DNA of 64,000 nucleotides from Methyloligella sp. GL2 (GTDB taxonomy: Bacteria > Pseudomonadota > Alphaproteobacteria > Rhizobiales > Methyloligellaceae), in assembly GCF_013341275.1 (NCBI RefSeq), contig NZ_CP054476.1, positions 1,191,501 through 1,255,500 of the forward strand, written 5' to 3'. The notes beneath the pieces are model-generated. The model worked only from the letters and a program-made list of their open reading frames with translations, did no database searches and was not told the origin of the DNA. Position numbers and translations under genes: made by a program. Shown here piece after piece: positions 7,137 through 14,571 of this stretch. Every line of letters begins with the position of its first letter. The stretch's first letter is position 1.

Positions 7137-8768
7137 ATGAGGAAAGCAATCGGAAGGGCAGCGGTGCCGGGGCAGACGCAGCCGAGTTCGGCACCCGGAG
7201 CGGATGAGAACGATCCGAACGCCGCGAAAGGGACCGAGGGGCAAGACGGCGCGCAAGGCGAAAGTGCGCAAGGCGAGCCCGCGGGCGAGGCCGAGCAGCA
7301 TGGCGATATCGCCAGCCTGCTGGAACATCTGACCAAGGAAGTGCGCGCCTGGGATGACAATCTCTGGGCCGATGCACCGGTAGATGAGGAGAGCGGGGGC
7401 GAAGACCGGCACACGCCTTATGAAGATGAGAGGCTGGAGCCGGAGCCAGTTTCGGAGCGGGCGATATCGCTCTTCGCGCCTGCGCCGGACGATGGAAAAC
7501 GCGACGCGAAATTCTGCGTGGATGGGGACGCGGCCAAGGACGCAAAGCCGCAAGGGTTCACACGGCATATTACCAAATGGCGGGTGATCAAATCCGCCGT
7601 GGCGCTGGCTGCGCTGATTGCGCTTGGCTGGGAGCCGCTGGAGCGTCTGGTGCAGGTCACCAGCGCCGAGGCGACGGTCAATGCGCGGCTGATCACCTTG
7701 CGCTCGCCGATTGACGGCAAGCTGGTGCTGTCGCACGGACCGATGCAGGTGGGCTCGGAGGTCACCGCCGACGAGCTGCTCGCCAAGGTCGAGAACCCGC
7801 GGGCCGACCGCAGCCGGCTGAACGATCTTCGCCGCAACCTCGCCGATCTGAAGTTCGATGTCGCGAGTCTTGCGACCCGCATCGAACAGTTGGAGAGCCA
7901 TCGCGACGAGCTGAAGGTGCAGCGCGATGCCTTCCAGGATGGGCGCGTCAAGCAGCTTGAAGCCGAAGCGGAGGAGTACAGCTCCGATATCATTTCGGCG
8001 GAAGCGGCGCATAAGGAGGCGTCTATCGCCCTGCAACGCGCCAAGAAGCTGCGCGAGCGCGGCTATCAGACCGAGGCGGTGCTCGACGAAGCGGTGCGCG
8101 ACGAGCAGATGGCTTCCTCCAAGGTCAATTCGCTGAAGCACAAGCTGACCGGCACGAAGGTCGAGCTGGAGGCCGCCAAGAAAGGGCTCTTCGTCGGCGA
8201 CAGCTATAACGATATCCCGCGCACTGCGCAGCGGGTCGACGAGATTACGGCCGAGCTGGTCGGGCTGAAGGCCGATCTCAGCGCCAAGCGCGGGCGCATG
8301 CAAATGCTGCGAAGCGAGCTCGCCCTCGAGCAGAAGCATTACGATGATATGGCCTCGGCCGATATCGCGGTGCCGGTGGGTGGGCGCGTCTGGGAGGTGC
8401 TGACCGCCAATCACGAAGTGGTCAGCCACGGACAGCCGCTGTTCAAGGTGCTGGATTGTGCCGGTGCGCTGGTGACGGCGTCGGTGAGCGAAGCCACCTA
8501 TAACGAGCTGAAGCTCGGCCAGGATACGAGCTTCTATCTGCGCGGCGGTTCGGCGGCACTGCCCGGCCGGGTGGTGGCGCTGAACGGCTTGGCGGATGTG
8601 TCGTCCAACCTTGCGCTGGGGCAGGGCATCTTCAAGAGCGAGCCCTATCACGTGGCCGTGGCGGTGCCGGGGCTCGCCGATCAGCCGGATTGTTACTTCG
8701 GCCGCACCGGCAAGGTAACCTTCGACACCGCTTCGCCTGGCCAGGTGATGGCAGCGACCCAGCCATGA
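7137..8768 (+). CDS. HlyD-like membrane-fusion protein of a polysaccharide synthase module
   Basis: A roughly 543-residue protein. Residues 1-145 are polar, acidic and low-complexity (cytoplasmic). One transmembrane helix follows at about 152-166. Next comes a lipoyl/barrel-sandwich half (VNARLITLRSPIDGKLV, 181-197), a long coiled coil with two arms (about 225-375), the return barrel strand (ADIAVPVGGRVWEV) and a beta-barrel end. This is the HlyD/EmrA-type periplasmic adaptor architecture. The stop overlaps the ATG of the synthase gene (ATGA), so the two are translationally coupled. I prefer the ATG at 7137, preceded by GGGGA, over the GTG at 7128. By analogy with rhizobial BgsB-BgsA mixed-linkage glucan synthesis it probably guides nascent polysaccharide across the periplasm; that analogy is inference. 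Confidence 0.75.
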   Translation: MRKAIGRAAVPGQTQPSSAPGADENDPNAAKGTEGQDGAQGESAQGEPAGEAEQHGDIASLLEHLTKEVRAWDDNLWADAPVDEESGGEDRHTPYEDERLEPEPVSERAISLFAPAPDDGKRDAKFCVDGDAAKDAKPQGFTRHITKWRVIKSAVALAALIALGWEPLERLVQVTSAEATVNARLITLRSPIDGKLVLSHGPMQVGSEVTADELLAKVENPRADRSRLNDLRRNLADLKFDVASLATRIEQLESHRDELKVQRDAFQDGRVKQLEAEAEEYSSDIISAEAAHKEASIALQRAKKLRERGYQTEAVLDEAVRDEQMASSKVNSLKHKLTGTKVELEAAKKGLFVGDSYNDIPRTAQRVDEITAELVGLKADLSAKRGRMQMLRSELALEQKHYDDMASADIAVPVGGRVWEVLTANHEVVSHGQPLFKVLDCAGALVTASVSEATYNELKLGQDTSFYLRGGSAALPGRVVALNGLADVSSNLALGQGIFKSEPYHVAVAVPGLADQPDCYFGRTGKVTFDTASPGQVMAATQP

Positions 8769-10735
8769 CTTTCGCATCGGGGACGACGTATTGGGAGGCG
8801 CTGGTTCCGGGCCTCCTGATCGTCCTGCTTGCCGTCACGGTGTTGCCTTGGGTCAACCGGCGGAACGATCTGGCGCGGACTGTGGCGATCGCGGTCTGCC
8901 TGTTCTTCACCTGGCGCTACATGATCTGGCGGGTGACCGACACTTTGCCGGCAATGGGGCTGACGGCGGACTTCATCACCGGGGTGATCTTCACCGCGGT
9001 GGAGTTTGCGGCGGTGTTCGGCGGCTCGCTGTCGCTGATCTTCCTGACGCGGACGCTGAACCGCAGCAAAGAAGTCGAGGCCAATCTGCCGTGGCTCAAG
9101 GCGCAATCGGAGCAGCCGCTCGTCGATGTGCTGATCTGCACCGCGAACGAGGACCTTCCCATTCTGGAGCGCACCATTATCGGCGCGCTTTCAATCGATT
9201 ATTCCAATTACCGTCTATGGGTTTGCGACGATGGGCGGCGCCCCTGGCTGCAGGCGCTATGCGAGGAGTTCGGCTGCGGCTACATCATCCGACCCGACAA
9301 TACCGACGCAAAAGCGGGCAATATCAACAACGCGCTGAAGCATCTGGGAACGCTCGAGGAGACGCCGGATTTCGTCTGCATTCTGGATGCGGATTTCGTG
9401 CCGAAGCGGGATCTGCTGACCCGCACCGTCGCGCTGACCAAGGTGAGCGATGTCGGCGTGGTGCAGACGCCGCAGCATTTCTACAATCCCGATCCGATCC
9501 AGACCAATCTGTCGCTGACCCGGGTGTGGCCCGACGAGCAGCGCTATTTCTTCGATGTGGTGCTGCCGTCGAAAGATGCCTGGGGCGGGGCGTTCTGCTG
9601 CGGCACCTCCTCGCTGATCCGCTATGCGCCGTTGGCGAAGATCGGCGGCATGCCGACGGATTCGGTGACGGAAGATTATCTGCTCTCCTTGCGCTTACGG
9701 GAGATCGGGTTCCGCACCGTCTATCTCAATGAGATCCTGTCGCTGGGCCTCGCGCCGGAGGGGCTGAAGGATTATATCGGCCAGCGCAGCCGCTGGGCGC
9801 TCGGCTTCATTCAGATCTGCCGCAGCAGCAGCGGGCCGCTCCGCCTCAACAATGGACTCCCCTTCGTCGACCGGGTGATGCTTGTGGAGACCTGGCTGCA
9901 TTGGTCTGCGAGCTATTTATGCCGCTTGCTCGGGCTGATCGTGCCGGCGCTGTATCTGCTTCTCAACGTGCAGGCAATCTTCGCCAATGTCGCCGATGCG
10001 GTGTCTTACGTGTTCCCGCATTTCGCTGCGCAGATCGCGGTGACGATCTGGATCTCGCGGGGACGGCTGCTGCCGATACTCTCCGATTTGAGCCAAGTGC
10101 TTTGCGCCGATGCCATCGTGAAATCGGTGGCCATCGGCTTGTTCGGCGGCAAGCAGCAGAAATTCAAGGTGACGGCCAAGGGATACGACCGCAGCAGCCG
10201 GGTGGTCCAGTGGCCGCTGCTGCGCGCCTTTCTGTTCTACCTTGGCTTCACCTTCGCCGGCATCTTGTGGGCTTTCGTGCTGAATGACAGCCGGTCGCTG
10301 GCTGATGCCGCCGGCATGGCGCTGTTCTGGAGCTGGTACAACATCCTGATTCTGGTCTTGGCCTGTCTGGTGACGGTGGAAGCCTCGCAGCGGCGCAGGG
10401 GCGAGCGCTTCAAGGCGGATGGGATGGCCCAGGTGATCGTCGGGGATCGGGGCTTCGACTATCCGGCACACGATATCTCGGTGAGCGGTATGCGGCTGAA
10501 TGGGCCGATGCCGGCACCTGTCGGCACCAAGGTGAAGATTCGCTACGAGGATCTGGCGCTGGAGGCGCATATCGCCGTCGATTACGACAACGCCTTCGCC
10601 GTGCAGTTCGCCACCTCGCCGGGGGCGCGGATTGCGCTGATCCGGCATATCTATTGCGGCCGGTTTCACCTGCATGTCCGGGATATTCGCCCGGCTGCCG
10701 TTGCCGGCGCGCTCGCCTCGCGGCTGCTGCGCTGA
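8765..10735 (+). CDS. BcsA-like processive family-2 glycosyltransferase with C-terminal PilZ domain
   Basis: A 656-residue inner-membrane synthase. Two to three N-terminal helices (to about 95) precede a GT2 catalytic domain (about 118-350) with all processive motifs: DD at 155-156, DAD at 208-210, QTP at 234-236, TED at 302-304 and QRSRW at 340-344. Further helices span about 375-540, and then a PilZ domain carries the c-di-GMP motifs RRRGER (543-548) and DISVSG (570-575). UDP-sugar polymerisation and export gated by c-di-GMP is the family function. The product could be cellulose, mixed-linkage beta-glucan or another polymer. The partner is an HlyD-like protein instead of BcsB, and no bcsB, bcsZ or bcsC lies nearby, so this is not a standard cellulose operon. 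It starts at the ATG overlapping the upstream stop. Confidence 0.85.
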   Translation: MTFASGTTYWEALVPGLLIVLLAVTVLPWVNRRNDLARTVAIAVCLFFTWRYMIWRVTDTLPAMGLTADFITGVIFTAVEFAAVFGGSLSLIFLTRTLNRSKEVEANLPWLKAQSEQPLVDVLICTANEDLPILERTIIGALSIDYSNYRLWVCDDGRRPWLQALCEEFGCGYIIRPDNTDAKAGNINNALKHLGTLEETPDFVCILDADFVPKRDLLTRTVALTKVSDVGVVQTPQHFYNPDPIQTNLSLTRVWPDEQRYFFDVVLPSKDAWGGAFCCGTSSLIRYAPLAKIGGMPTDSVTEDYLLSLRLREIGFRTVYLNEILSLGLAPEGLKDYIGQRSRWALGFIQICRSSSGPLRLNNGLPFVDRVMLVETWLHWSASYLCRLLGLIVPALYLLLNVQAIFANVADAVSYVFPHFAAQIAVTIWISRGRLLPILSDLSQVLCADAIVKSVAIGLFGGKQQKFKVTAKGYDRSSRVVQWPLLRAFLFYLGFTFAGILWAFVLNDSRSLADAAGMALFWSWYNILILVLACLVTVEASQRRRGERFKADGMAQVIVGDRGFDYPAHDISVSGMRLNGPMPAPVGTKVKIRYEDLALEAHIAVDYDNAFAVQFATSPGARIALIRHIYCGRFHLHVRDIRPAAVAGALASRLLR

Positions 10736-10898
10736 GGTCTGCTCGCTCCTCCGCGCGAGGCTCTTCATTGACGGTGTCTCGCCTTGCCAAGTTTTCCTTG
10801 CGGTCGTGCTTGGAGTTTCTGTCTGCCGCGGCGGCTACCTTCTGATAGGATGGTTTAAGGGGCGGCGACAGACAGCCCCGCAAAAGCGAGGAAACGCA

Positions 10899-11168
10899 AT
10901 GATCAGAAGCTTTGTGATTTCGGCCGCCATGGTCGCGGCGATGCTGGGCAGCACGGCGGCACTCGCCGCCACCGAAGGCGAATACGACAATCTCTGCGCT
11001 ATGGGTTTGGTGCTCAACCAAGAAGTCCATACCGATTGCTCGGTGAACGAGACCATCAACGGCAAGACCTATTGCTTCGGCAATGAGAAAGCCCGCGACA
11101 TCTTCATGAAGAACGCGGACAAGAATCTGGAGCGGGCCGAGGCGGCCTATTCCAAGATGAAGCAGTAG
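10899..11168 (+). CDS. Secreted small YHS-domain-like protein
   Basis: An 89-residue protein with a signal peptide (residues 1-24, cleavage after LAA). The mature part resembles a YHS domain: a cysteine near the start (C33, in DNLCAMGLVLN), then C47 and the aromatic GKTYCFGNEKARDIFMKN core with C59, where canonical YHS domains have YYFCS..C..F. YHS modules often bind or sense metals, but the ligand here is not known. A GAGG ribosome site sits before the ATG at 10899. It lies about 160 bp after the glycosyltransferase gene on the same strand and ends at a strong terminator, so it may be the last gene of that transcript or independent. Confidence 0.7.
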   Translation: MIRSFVISAAMVAAMLGSTAALAATEGEYDNLCAMGLVLNQEVHTDCSVNETINGKTYCFGNEKARDIFMKNADKNLERAEAAYSKMKQ

Positions 11169-11200
11169 GGCTCACTCCCGATATCCGCTGTTCGGAAAAC

Positions 11201-11237
11201 AAAAAGGGGCGCTTCCATCGGGAGGCGCCCCTTTTTT
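11201..11237. terminator. Bidirectional rho-independent terminator
   Basis: A hairpin with arms GGGGCGCTTCC (11206-11216) and GGAGGCGCCCC (11221-11231, one wobble pair) is flanked by five A on the left and six T on the right. It can end both the YHS gene (+) and the SoxYZ-like gene (-). Confidence 0.85.
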
Positions 11238-11260
11238 ATGCCAGTTTCCGCGTAGGCGGC

Positions 11261-12118
11261 TTAGGTGCCGCTCGGCTCCGAATGGGCCTCGAACACCGTC
11301 TCGTCGGTGTCGGTCATCTTCACGGTGAGGACGTTCTCCTCGCCACGGCCGAAAGTGAAGCGGAAGTTCGGATTGGTGGAGATCGCCGATCCGGCCCGCA
11401 TGTTGAAGACCAGCTCGCCGTCGCGTTTCACATCGGCGTTGTAGATGAAGCGGGCAGCGATGAAGTCGCCGGTGTTCGGGTTGATCTGCAAGCCGCTGAA
11501 ATTCGGATGTTTCAGCATCACCATGCCCTCCCAGATCGGGGTGGAGGGAAGCGCCGGCTCGAAGGTCTTGACGATCATCTTGCCGAGCCCGTCGGTGAGG
11601 GTGGTCGGGTCCTTGGCGTTCATCGCGGCGCAGCCGCCGGCGGCGGCGATGAACTTGGTGGTCATGTGAAGCTTGCCGTCCTCCGTCTCCACCACTGCCC
11701 GGATATGGGAGAAGGTGTCGATGCGGGCGCGGGTGGTGAAGCGGCGTTCGCCGCCGGTGCCGGCGGCCGGGCCGAAGGTCAGCTTGGCGAGAACCGGCAT
11801 CGGATTCTTGTCGATGACGATGGTCAGAGACTTGATCGGCTCCTTCACCTCCGGCGGCACGCGCACGGTGATCGGCACTAGGGCGGCGTCCTGCACCACC
11901 TGGGGCGTATCGAGAATGACGACGCCGTCCTCCTCGATCACGTCGCGATTGTCGAAGACGGTGCGCTTGAGGCCGGGCCAATCGTCGATATCGGCCTTGG
12001 CCGGCGCGGGCAGGGCGGCGATGGCGGCAAGCGCGAAGGCACCGCACAAGAGCGCGCTCGCCCCGCGCTTCAGACCGGCGAGACTTACGCTAGGGCTGCT
12101 TGTTTTTGCATGCAGCAT
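11261..12118 (-). CDS. Quinoprotein-associated SoxYZ-like carrier protein
   Basis: A 285-residue exported protein with a signal peptide (hydrophobic 20-38, cleavage near AKA-DI at 42). The first mature half resembles SoxY and contains a GGC motif at residues 161-163. Cys163 corresponds to the thiol that carries substrate on the SoxY swinging arm, although here it is internal rather than at the C-terminus. The second half (about 190-285) resembles SoxZ, so the gene is a SoxY-SoxZ fusion. This matches the family named quinoprotein dehydrogenase-associated SoxYZ-like carrier. It lies 57 bp after a metallo-beta-lactamase-fold gene on the same strand. It probably acts with a PQQ enzyme in the periplasm, but none is encoded here and its cargo is unknown. 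Confidence 0.85.
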   Translation of the reverse strand: MLHAKTSSPSVSLAGLKRGASALLCGAFALAAIAALPAPAKADIDDWPGLKRTVFDNRDVIEEDGVVILDTPQVVQDAALVPITVRVPPEVKEPIKSLTIVIDKNPMPVLAKLTFGPAAGTGGERRFTTRARIDTFSHIRAVVETEDGKLHMTTKFIAAAGGCAAMNAKDPTTLTDGLGKMIVKTFEPALPSTPIWEGMVMLKHPNFSGLQINPNTGDFIAARFIYNADVKRDGELVFNMRAGSAISTNPNFRFTFGRGEENVLTVKMTDTDETVFEAHSEPSGT

Positions 12119-12175
12119 GATGAGGGTCCTCCCTTAGGTCTCTACTTTTAAGTGTAACACAGCTCGCTTTGCTCT

Positions 12176-13237
12176 TTATTCCCATTCGAGCTCGGCATAG
12201 GCGGCACTGACATTCCTTGCGTTGTAGTCGTCGAACAGCTTCCAAGCATGCTCCTGGCGGTATCCTGCGATCTTGGTCGCCTCGCCTAAGGGCAGGTTAT
12301 CTTTGATCAATTTACGGACGTCGTCGGCGACGGTCTGGAGATATAGCTGCTCAGGCTTGAGTGCGCCGGGAAGCTGCATGGCATGAGGGCCGTGGCCGGG
12401 GACGACGCGGGCGGCTTTGCGTTTTTCGAAATCGTCGAGCAGGGCAAGCCATCCGGTGATGGAGCCGTCCAGGGTTGGGATGTGCACCGAGAAGAGAAGG
12501 TCGCCGAGGAACAGCGTATCGGTGCCGGTATCGGTGACGATCAGGTCGTTATTGGTGTGTGCGGTGGCTTGCGGCTCCAGGATCAGCGCGCGGCCGCCGA
12601 GATCGAGCTCAGTCTTCTTCTCCACGCCAAGATCGGGAAGGATCACCTCGCTGCCTTGAAAGGCCGGACCGATCATCCGCTCATTGGCGGTGAGATAGGC
12701 ATCGGTGCGGACTTGCAGCGCGTTCTTCAGATTGTGATGGCCGACGAAGGTCGGGGCGTCCTGCTTGAAGGCGACATTGCCGAACACATGGTCGGGATGC
12801 ATGTGGGTGTTGATCACGTAGCGGATCGGTTTCGACGTCACATCCGCGATGGATTTGCGCAAGGCTTCGCCGCAGATCGCGCTGCAGGAGGTATCGATCA
12901 CCGCCACCGCCTCGTCGCCGACCACGAAGGCGCAATTGGCCATGTCGCCCATATTCTCCGGCGACTGCATGGCGTATTGCCCCTGATGCACGAAGACGCC
13001 GGGGGCGATCTCCTGCACCGCCATGTCGGGCTTGGCCTCTGGTTCGTCCTTGGCGAAGGCCGGGACGGAGCGGAGCAGCGGCAGAAAGGCAAGGGCGCCG
13101 AGCCCGCGCAGGAAGCTCTGCCGGGTGATCGGCCGCTGTTGTTGCGCGTGCGCGTCAAGCGGCGCATCCGGGACGGCGAGATTTGCGCGCGCCAAGCAAG
13201 ACGGGCATTGGATCTTGCCGCAGCTATCCTCCCGCAT
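12176..13237 (-). CDS. Quinoprotein relay system zinc metallohydrolase (MBL fold)
   Basis: About 353 residues with a metallo-beta-lactamase fold. The metal motif HMHPDH is at residues 145-150, with later HTNNDL, a D in FLGDLLF and the PGHGP histidine completing a typical set. A hydrophobic signal segment at about 45-62 suggests export. It is preceded by an unusual cysteine cluster (C6, C11, C14: CGKIQCPSC). The ATG at 13237 is chosen because GGAGG lies 8 bases upstream; two other in-frame ATGs (13243, 13252) are too close to or upstream of that site. Together with the SoxYZ-like protein it forms the quinoprotein relay pair known from PQQ-enzyme clusters. The likely role is hydrolytic release from the carrier thiol; the substrate is unknown. 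Confidence 0.8.
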   Translation of the reverse strand: MREDSCGKIQCPSCLARANLAVPDAPLDAHAQQQRPITRQSFLRGLGALAFLPLLRSVPAFAKDEPEAKPDMAVQEIAPGVFVHQGQYAMQSPENMGDMANCAFVVGDEAVAVIDTSCSAICGEALRKSIADVTSKPIRYVINTHMHPDHVFGNVAFKQDAPTFVGHHNLKNALQVRTDAYLTANERMIGPAFQGSEVILPDLGVEKKTELDLGGRALILEPQATAHTNNDLIVTDTGTDTLFLGDLLFSVHIPTLDGSITGWLALLDDFEKRKAARVVPGHGPHAMQLPGALKPEQLYLQTVADDVRKLIKDNLPLGEATKIAGYRQEHAWKLFDDYNARNVSAAYAELEWE

Positions 13238-13418
13238 CGGCATTTCCTCCATAAATAGGCTCTGATGGCCTGGGCCGGTCTTGCTGCCAGCCTCTCAAAT
13301 CAGCATGGCACGGGGCGGGGAGGTTTGTCTACCTACCAGATGGTAGGGTGTGCGGCCTGAATGCTTCCTTGGGCAGTGCCGGATGCCCGTGCCGGCGCGC
13401 TTCTCTGTTTCCGATTGC

Positions 13419-13871
13419 CTACTGCCCGACGGGCGAGATCACCGGGTGAGACTGCATCTTGCATTCCCAGGCGCCCACGGCCGGATATTCGGCAAGGTCG
13501 GGGCGCTGTTCCAGGAACTGCATGGCGGCGATATAGCCGGCATGGCCGCGGCAGGCGGCGGCGGTCATGGTGCCGGTGATCCATTGCATGGGCAGGGGCA
13601 CATCGATGCAGCCCAGCTCCTCATACATCGCCTGGCGTTCCTCGTGGGTGAGGGGTACTTCGTCGTCGTAGATCTTGCCCTGGTTGGTGGGCTCCAGCGG
13701 AATTTCGGCGGCGTGGCAGGCCTTGACGATCATGGAGAGATAGCGCGGATCGTCGGGCGACGGCGCGTTGGGGTCGGGCTTGCCGGCGCGCTGGCCGTCC
13801 GCCGGGGCGGCGCTGCAGACGCCGGCTATGGCGAAAACCATAACGATCGCCGCCAATAGGCTGCGTAGCAT
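13419..13871 (-). CDS. Secreted cysteine-containing hypothetical protein
   Basis: A 150-residue protein with a signal peptide (residues 1-22, ending VCSA-AP). The mature part has four spaced cysteines (contexts KACHAAE, ELGCIDV, AAACRGH, AWECKM), enough for two disulfides in the periplasm, and no transmembrane helix. I do not recognise the family. The ATG at 13871 has a GGAGGA ribosome site 5 bases upstream and puts the signal peptide at the start; an open-frame extension to 13922 lacks one. It is a single-gene unit upstream of, and on the same strand as, the SoxYZ/MBL pair, 181 bp away, so co-expression is possible but unproven. Confidence 0.65.
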   Translation of the reverse strand: MLRSLLAAIVMVFAIAGVCSAAPADGQRAGKPDPNAPSPDDPRYLSMIVKACHAAEIPLEPTNQGKIYDDEVPLTHEERQAMYEELGCIDVPLPMQWITGTMTAAACRGHAGYIAAMQFLEQRPDLAEYPAVGAWECKMQSHPVISPVGQ

Positions 13872-14084
13872 GACAATCCTCCAAATCCTTGCCCAGCTGA
13901 GCGCGGCATCAAGACCGCCCAAACCGGCACGATCTATGCTAGGCTAAATTTGCGCAGATCGAAAATGGTTCTAAACAGCGATCACGCTGTTTTGTATTGC
14001 CGATGCTTCGAGCAAAAGCCGTTAAACACCAAAGAGTTGAGGTGTTTTCTTTCGGTCTGTGGCTTAACCGATAAAGGAATTGGG

Positions 14085-14282
14085 ATGACTAGCCATAAGT
14101 TCAAGGTTGGCGAGAAAGTTCAATTGGCTCGCGATCCGTTCAACCGCAACCCGGGTGTTTACGAGGTGCTGGCGCTGCTGCCGCAGGAGCATCAGGGATG
14201 GCAATACCGGATCCAGGATCCGACCAGCAAGCAGCAGCGCGTGGTGATCGAAAGCCGCCTCAGCGAGGTGGAGCCCCGCTAG
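14085..14282 (+). CDS. Small conserved-looking basic protein
   Basis: A 65-residue cytoplasmic protein with no membrane segment. It reads as a short beta-rich, SH3-like sequence: HKFKVGEKVQL, YEVLALLP, WQYRIQDP, RVVIESRLSEVE. It resembles the small single-domain proteins common in Hyphomicrobiales that I cannot assign a function. The ATG at 14085 has an AAGGA ribosome site 7 bases upstream; the frame stays open to 13950 but the extra part is cysteine-rich and has no support. A perfect 8-bp hairpin follows the stop. Confidence 0.65.
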   Translation: MTSHKFKVGEKVQLARDPFNRNPGVYEVLALLPQEHQGWQYRIQDPTSKQQRVVIESRLSEVEPR

Positions 14283-14289
14283 GCTGCGA

Positions 14290-14310
14290 GGCCGGCACGG
14301 AATGCCGGCC
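14290..14310. terminator. Hairpin between convergent small genes
   Basis: Perfect arms GGCCGGCA (14290-14297) and TGCCGGCC (14303-14310) with a 5-base loop, between genes that converge. There is no T-run, so termination strength is uncertain. Confidence 0.45.
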
Positions 14311-14338
14311 GCTCATCTGCAAGTGAGGCAGGCTGGTT

Positions 14339-14551
14339 TTACGACCGCCGAACGCGCTTCTTCGGAGCCTCCTCAGACGCCGCCGTTTCGGCGGCCTCCT
14401 TGGCAAGACGCAACGCGCGCAGCCGCGCGGTTTTCTCCTGGAGCGCATCGCGCTCCTGCTCCTGCTCGGTTTTGACCTCCGCTTCCCGCCGCCTGGTGCG
14501 GGCAAGCTGGAGCTCGGCACGCCGTCTGGCAGCAGAGATTTGATCGTTCAA
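14339..14551 (-). CDS. Small charged coiled-coil protein downstream of rhlE
   Basis: A 70-residue protein that is almost entirely charged helix: alternating RRR, EAE, EQEQERD and KEAAE segments that should form a coiled coil, with a basic KKRVRRS tail. It starts at a TTG (14549-14551) with a GAGG ribosome site 8 bases upstream, 20 bp after the rhlE stop codon, so it is probably in the same operon. It could bind RNA or modify helicase function, but that is only an inference from charge and position; I do not recognise a named family. Confidence 0.55.
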   Translation of the reverse strand: MNDQISAARRRAELQLARTRRREAEVKTEQEQERDALQEKTARLRALRLAKEAAETAASEEAPKKRVRRS

Positions 14552-14571
14552 TGGTCTTCCTCGCTGGCTTA

